Source of the DNA: Prolixibacteraceae bacterium
GTDB taxonomy: Bacteria > Bacteroidota > Bacteroidia > Bacteroidales > Prolixibacteraceae
NCBI GenBank assembly: GCA_027858145.1
Contig: JAQIDF010000319.1
Span: 1-29,185, forward strand
Direction: 5' to 3'
Length of the DNA stretch: 29,185 nt
Part shown: piece after piece, positions 26,249 to 29,185 of the stretch
How the letters are laid out: every line of letters starts with the position of its first letter
How positions within the stretch are numbered: position 1 is the first letter of the stretch
Notes under the pieces: model-generated
What the model was told of the DNA's origin: nothing
What the model saw: the letters and a program-made list of their open reading frames with translations, nothing else
The model's database searches: none
Translations under genes and position numbers: made by a program

Positions 26249-27012
26249 TCACTTTCTTTTAACTTATTAATTTCCTCCTGCATTTTGAAAACCATCGATG
26301 AAAGTTTTCCCATATCGATTTTTTCAGGTTCAGGAAGTTCGAACGTCAGGAAACCCAGGGCCTGCCATACTTCCAGCACCGTATCGGCCTGAATGCTGTA
26401 TGGCTCGTATTCTTCGTTGTCCGATTTCAGCAACAAAGTACCATCGTCGTTAATATGATTATAAACCCGTTTATAAATAATCCCTTCATCGGCTGTAATG
26501 ATAATGTAAGGTTTTCCATCGCGAATTCCGCTGAACGATTCTACATAACTACAGAAAATATACGAACCGGGAGGCACCGGCAACATGCTGTCGCCCTTTA
26601 TTTGAAACACACGGTAAGTCAATCCCTGCGAAAGCTCTGAAACCGGCAATGCAAAATGAGGCAACTCTGCAACATATTCGGGATCGGTCAGGCCGTTAAG
26701 ATAACCCGCCGAAGCCTTCACCGGCACAATGCTAATTCGCTCTTCATTATCGGTGTCCACCACGGTTGACAAAACCCGGAAATCGCTTGCCGGCAGCACG
26801 TCTTCTTTCGATAAATCAACCGTTAGTAAGCGATCGATACTTAATCCAAACAAAAGCGACATTTGTTGAATAACCAGCAACTTTGGCACAGCACGTCCTT
26901 CTTCGTAGGCTCCAATGAGCGAACGTTTTATGCCCAGTTTATCGGCCAGCTGCCCTTGTGTCAGCTCTTTACGCTTACGCATAAATTTGATGTTTTGTTG
27001 CAAGTGTATCAT
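26245..27012 (-). CDS. XRE-type regulator with LexA-like S24 peptidase domain
   Basis: From ATG 27012 the protein has 255 residues; the longer frame to 27021 begins with TTG and would overlap umuC. Residues about 6-60 are an XRE helix-turn-helix (MRKRKELTQGQLADKLGIKR, EEGRAVP). Residues about 95-225 are an S24/LexA domain with an Ala102-Gly103 bond in KASAGYL, Ser142 in IKGDSMLP and Lys181 in IIYKRVY: all three elements needed for RecA-stimulated self-cleavage are present. The last 25 residues are a coiled tail. It begins 2 nt after the umuC stop, third in a umuD-umuC operon. By analogy with LexA and phage repressors it may repress this operon and others until DNA damage; this is inferred. 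The gene converges on the GH105 gene with stops overlapping. Confidence 0.88.
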   Translation of the reverse strand: MIHLQQNIKFMRKRKELTQGQLADKLGIKRSLIGAYEEGRAVPKLLVIQQMSLLFGLSIDRLLTVDLSKEDVLPASDFRVLSTVVDTDNEERISIVPVKASAGYLNGLTDPEYVAELPHFALPVSELSQGLTYRVFQIKGDSMLPVPPGSYIFCSYVESFSGIRDGKPYIIITADEGIIYKRVYNHINDDGTLLLKSDNEEYEPYSIQADTVLEVWQALGFLTFELPEPEKIDMGKLSSMVFKMQEEINKLKESD

Positions 27013-27014
27013 AA

Positions 27015-28274
27015 TCAACAATGTATGGTCATTACTTCGTTTAATCGTGTTGTATAACGGGGCGAAAGTTTTTCCTGCCGCATTTTCCAGGTGCGCCCCA
27101 AATGCTGACTGGCCAGCTTTATTTTTTGCTGCCCCAGTGCTGCATTCAGCTTATCAACGGCTTTCATCAAACTCAAATGCTTCAGGTTCGGTTTTTCAAA
27201 AAGGGTCATTTGCCGCTCATTTTCAGGAATCAAATCCATTACAATTACCCCTGCTTTTTTATAGTGATATCCCTGCCTGAAAATATACGCCAGTCCGCGG
27301 GTGGCAAATCGTGCCAACTCGATACCCGAATTGGTAGGAAACGGCAGTTTCACCACCACGTTACGGCTATACTGTGGCATGTCGGACTTAAAACCGTTGG
27401 TATGGATAAACACCATAACCGAATTACAGCAACTTTGCTGCTTGCGAAGCTTTTCGGCACAGGTAACCGCGAAGGTCACCACCCGCTCTTTCAGCTCATC
27501 AAATTCGGTGTACATCTTTTCAAACGAGCGGGTTGTTGCAATGTTTTTCTTTTCCTTCGCCGCTTCCATGGCCAATGTAGCTTTTCCTTCAAGGTCGTGC
27601 TTAAGCCGCAAGCCCACGACCGAAAAATTTTTCTTCACCCAGGCATCCGTTTTTTGGGTAAAATCAAAAGCCGTATCCACACCGCAATATCGCAATTTTT
27701 TGGCATACCGGCGACCAATGCCCCACACATCGTCGATAGGCAACCACCGCAAGGCTTTCTCCCGCTTTTCGTCGTTATCAATTACATAAACGCCCGAGGT
27801 GCGCTCCGGAAATTTTTTGGCAATGCGGTTTGCCACTTTCGCCAGTGCTTTTGTAGGCGCAAACCCGATGCTTACCGGAATACCGGTTGAATCGAGAACC
27901 CGCTTGCGCATTGTGTTGCCATGTTGTTCAAGTTCCATATAATCACAATTGCGAAACCGCAAAAAAGCTTCATCGATGCTATACACCTCAATTTCGGGTG
28001 ACATTTCCCCCAGTATTGTCATCACGCGGTTGCTCATATCGCCATACAACGCGTAATTCGATGAAAAAACCGCTATCCCATTAGCTCTGAACAGCTTTTC
28101 GTATTTAAAAGCCGGCGCCCCCATAGGCACCCCCAGTGTTTTTGCTTCGTTGCTGCGGGCAATAACGCAACCATCGTTATTTGACAATACCACTACCGGT
28201 TTACCATTTAATTCGGGACGAAAAACCCGCTCGCATGAGGCGTAAAAGTTATTGCAATCGGCTAAAGCGTACAT
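27015..28274 (-). CDS. umuC: Y-family DNA polymerase V catalytic subunit
   Basis: A 419-residue protein of UmuC length. The palm/finger domain starts MYALADCNNFYASCE with catalytic Asp6, and continues with YSIDEAFL carrying Asp101-Glu102, the metal-binding pair of Y-family polymerases. RSNEAKTLGVPMG is the conserved steric segment. The thumb holds the helix-hairpin-helix-like WGIGRRYAKKL, the little finger follows at about 235-345, and the C-terminal 80 residues match the UmuC-specific tail. It copies damaged templates with low fidelity and works with the processed UmuD encoded 12 nt upstream. A 2-nt gap separates it from the downstream XRE/S24 gene. The start at 28274 is fixed by the catalytic Asp being close to the N-terminus. 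Confidence 0.95.
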   Translation of the reverse strand: MYALADCNNFYASCERVFRPELNGKPVVVLSNNDGCVIARSNEAKTLGVPMGAPAFKYEKLFRANGIAVFSSNYALYGDMSNRVMTILGEMSPEIEVYSIDEAFLRFRNCDYMELEQHGNTMRKRVLDSTGIPVSIGFAPTKALAKVANRIAKKFPERTSGVYVIDNDEKREKALRWLPIDDVWGIGRRYAKKLRYCGVDTAFDFTQKTDAWVKKNFSVVGLRLKHDLEGKATLAMEAAKEKKNIATTRSFEKMYTEFDELKERVVTFAVTCAEKLRKQQSCCNSVMVFIHTNGFKSDMPQYSRNVVVKLPFPTNSGIELARFATRGLAYIFRQGYHYKKAGVIVMDLIPENERQMTLFEKPNLKHLSLMKAVDKLNAALGQQKIKLASQHLGRTWKMRQEKLSPRYTTRLNEVMTIHC

Positions 28275-28286
28275 ATTTCACAGGGG

Positions 28287-28730
28287 TTAAAAGCTTTTTA
28301 TCACGTGAATCACAATTCCCCATATCAAAAAATCGTTATCGGGTGTTACTTTTATAGGTTTAAAATCGTCGTTGGCCGGCAACAACCAGCAACAATCCTT
28401 TCCGGTTTTTATGCGTTTCATAGTAAACTCGCCATCGAGGAAGCACACGGCAATTTTGTTATCGGACGGGGGCAGGCTTTTGTCAACCACCACCAAATCG
28501 CCATCACTAATGCCCGCATCGCGCATCGACTCACCTTTAACCCGGCCGAAAAACGTAGCCGTGGGATTACGAATCAGCTCCTTATTCAAATCGATTGACA
28601 AATCGAGAAAATCTTGCGCGGGCGACGGAAAACCGGCCCTTATTCCGCCATCAGCTACCGGCAATTCCAGCAACGTCTCAATCGCAACCGGATGAATATC
28701 CAAAACAGTTCTCTCCCTCAATATCATCAT
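28287..28730 (-). CDS. umuD: UmuD-like S24 translesion-synthesis subunit
   Basis: With ATG 28730 the protein has 147 residues, close to UmuD of E. coli (139). A GTG at 28733 lies only 2 nt from the Shine-Dalgarno sequence, which makes ATG 28730 (5 nt) or ATG 28727 (8 nt) more likely starts. Cleavage site Ala32-Gly33 in IRAGFPSPAQDF, nucleophile Ser68 in VKGESMRDAGI, and general base Lys105 in FTMKRIK are all in place. RecA-assisted self-cleavage would give the active form that joins UmuC. It is first in the operon umuD-umuC-XRE/S24. The upstream DNA is a copy of the 136-bp repeat, so the promoter is embedded in or beyond the repeat. Confidence 0.93.
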   Translation of the reverse strand: MMILRERTVLDIHPVAIETLLELPVADGGIRAGFPSPAQDFLDLSIDLNKELIRNPTATFFGRVKGESMRDAGISDGDLVVVDKSLPPSDNKIAVCFLDGEFTMKRIKTGKDCCWLLPANDDFKPIKVTPDNDFLIWGIVIHVIKSF

Positions 28731-28735
28731 CACTT

Positions 28736-28741
28736 CCTCCT
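28736..28741 (-). promoter_or_regulatory. Strong Shine-Dalgarno sequence of umuD
   Basis: The minus strand reads AGGAGG here, 5 nt before ATG 28730. Bacteroidota genes seldom carry such a site and no other gene in this window shows one as clear. It helps choose the start and may point to different translation needs or a foreign origin. Confidence 0.7.
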
Positions 28742-28743
28742 AA

Positions 28744-28879
28744 AATAGATCGTTAGATTTTAGATGTAAGACAATAGACTTGCTTATAGTTCGCTAAAAT
28801 TTAGCAATTTAAACAAATACATTATCGGAGCATAAAACAGCTCATTGCCAATAGCCTATAAAACATTAACGAACTGTTG
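28744..28879 (-). repeat. Diverged 136-bp repeat, copy B
   Basis: Reverse complement of this segment aligns end to end with 11047-11182. The end nearest umuD (28744-28781) is best conserved, 35 of 38 positions. Read on the minus strand, this conserved end stops 3 bp before the umuD Shine-Dalgarno sequence, so it forms the umuD leader. Confidence 0.75.
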
Positions 28880-28937
28880 CCCCTAAAACACTTACACAAA
28901 ATCGACCTTAAATATATTTTTATACTATTATTTTTAG

Positions 28938-28945
28938 TATTTTTG
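28938..28945 (+). promoter_or_regulatory. -7 promoter box of the radical-SAM gene
   Basis: TATTTTTG followed by AAGC fits TAnnTTTG and lies 28 bp before the ATG at 28974. A -33 TTTG is not present at the right distance. Confidence 0.45.
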
Positions 28946-28973
28946 AAGCAAAGTTATGAAATAATTTAATAAA

Positions 28974-29185
28974 ATGAACGAAAAAACACAATATAAACTA
29001 AATATATTAGCCGATTCGGCAAAGTATGATGTATCGTGTTCATCGAGCGGTAACAACAGAGCAAACACCGGCAAGGGCATCGGGAACGCCGTAAAAAGCG
29101 GCATTTGCCACAGTTTTACCGCCGACGGACGCTGTATCAGTTTGCTTAAAGTGCTAATGACCAACCACTGTATTTACGATTGTGC
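28974..29185 (+). CDS. Putative DNA modification/repair radical SAM protein, 3' end outside window
   Basis: The frame opens at ATG 28974 and is still open after 70 codons and 2 bases at the window end. The N-terminus reads LNILADSAKYDVSCSSSG, then GICHSFTADGRCISLLKVLM and TNHCIYDC. This string is the characteristic start of the family annotated as putative DNA modification/repair radical SAM protein, in which the last Cys residues begin the CxxxCxxC motif that binds the 4Fe-4S cluster for S-adenosylmethionine cleavage. The first two Cys of that motif are visible (near residues 66 and 70); the third lies beyond the window. The family resembles spore photoproduct lyase only distantly, and its substrate is not known. 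In many genomes a second small putative DNA-repair gene follows; that would be outside this window. Divergence from umuDC suggests a shared DNA-damage context. Confidence 0.88.
   Translation, partial: MNEKTQYKLNILADSAKYDVSCSSSGNNRANTGKGIGNAVKSGICHSFTADGRCISLLKVLMTNHCIYDC

Noticed and set aside
27013..27021. TTG start of the XRE/S24 gene at 27021
   Set aside because: ATG 27012 starts directly before the helix-turn-helix and avoids overlap with umuC.
27102..27890. Plus-strand 262-codon frame opposite umuC
   Set aside because: Shadow of umuC, whose catalytic motifs are intact.
28934..29164. Minus-strand 76-codon frame at the window end
   Set aside because: Lies opposite the radical-SAM coding start, which has strong family motifs.
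1..29185. CRISPR array, tRNA, rRNA, prophage or integrase genes
   Set aside because: No regularly spaced short repeats, no tRNA/rRNA cloverleaf or conserved rRNA sequence, and no integrase, transposase or phage structural gene was seen.

Overview
The window comes from a Bacteroidota chromosome, most likely a free-living, plant- or algal-polysaccharide-using member of the Marinilabiliales/Prolixibacteraceae type; the rank below phylum is inference. Support for the phylum: a TonB receptor paired with a DUF4249 lipoprotein, a DUF4494 protein, a hybrid two-component system (sensor kinase fused to response regulator and AraC domain), a type IX secretion C-terminal domain, many short-signal lipoproteins, near absence of Shine-Dalgarno sequences, and several TAnnTTTG (-7) promoters placed just before genes.

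Layout. 1-985: the 3' part of a DUF4494 gene, a convergent small secreted protein with a duplicated WMxDDxxWG motif, and a gene-poor stretch. 985-1325: a gene-tail remnant, one copy of an 85-bp repeat and a palindrome-rich element. 1355-7685: minus-strand envelope genes (a beta-helix lipoprotein; an operon of small barrel, DUF4249 lipoprotein and TonB receptor; an unrecognised lipoprotein). The second copy of the 85-bp repeat lies at 8043-8127, so the whole 6.9-kb envelope block sits between direct repeats. 8315-11027: housekeeping ABC-F ATPase and RlmB-like rRNA 2'-O-methyltransferase. 11222-13415: Lrp/AsnC regulator and ammonium transporter.

13563-26248 is a pectin-utilisation locus: GH5 lipoprotein and PL10 pectate lyase on the plus strand, a very large secreted multidomain pectin methylesterase on the minus strand, then, divergently, a hybrid two-component regulator followed at 13 nt by a GH105 unsaturated-uronyl hydrolase. 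A coherent reading is demethylation (CE8), cleavage (PL10), and removal of the unsaturated end sugar (GH105), under control of the periplasmic sensor. No SusC/SusD pair is present inside the window.

26245-28730 is a minus-strand umuD-umuC-XRE/S24 operon (error-prone polymerase plus two LexA-fold proteins that both keep the cleavage-site Ala-Gly and Ser/Lys dyad). Divergent from it, and cut by the window end, begins a radical-SAM protein of the putative DNA modification/repair family. The region between them is largely one copy of a diverged 136-bp repeat whose other copy lies behind rlmB. The least explained parts are the dispersed repeats, the DNA-repair divergon with its second S24 regulator, the tandem N-terminal modules of the methylesterase, and the small WMxDDxxWG protein.
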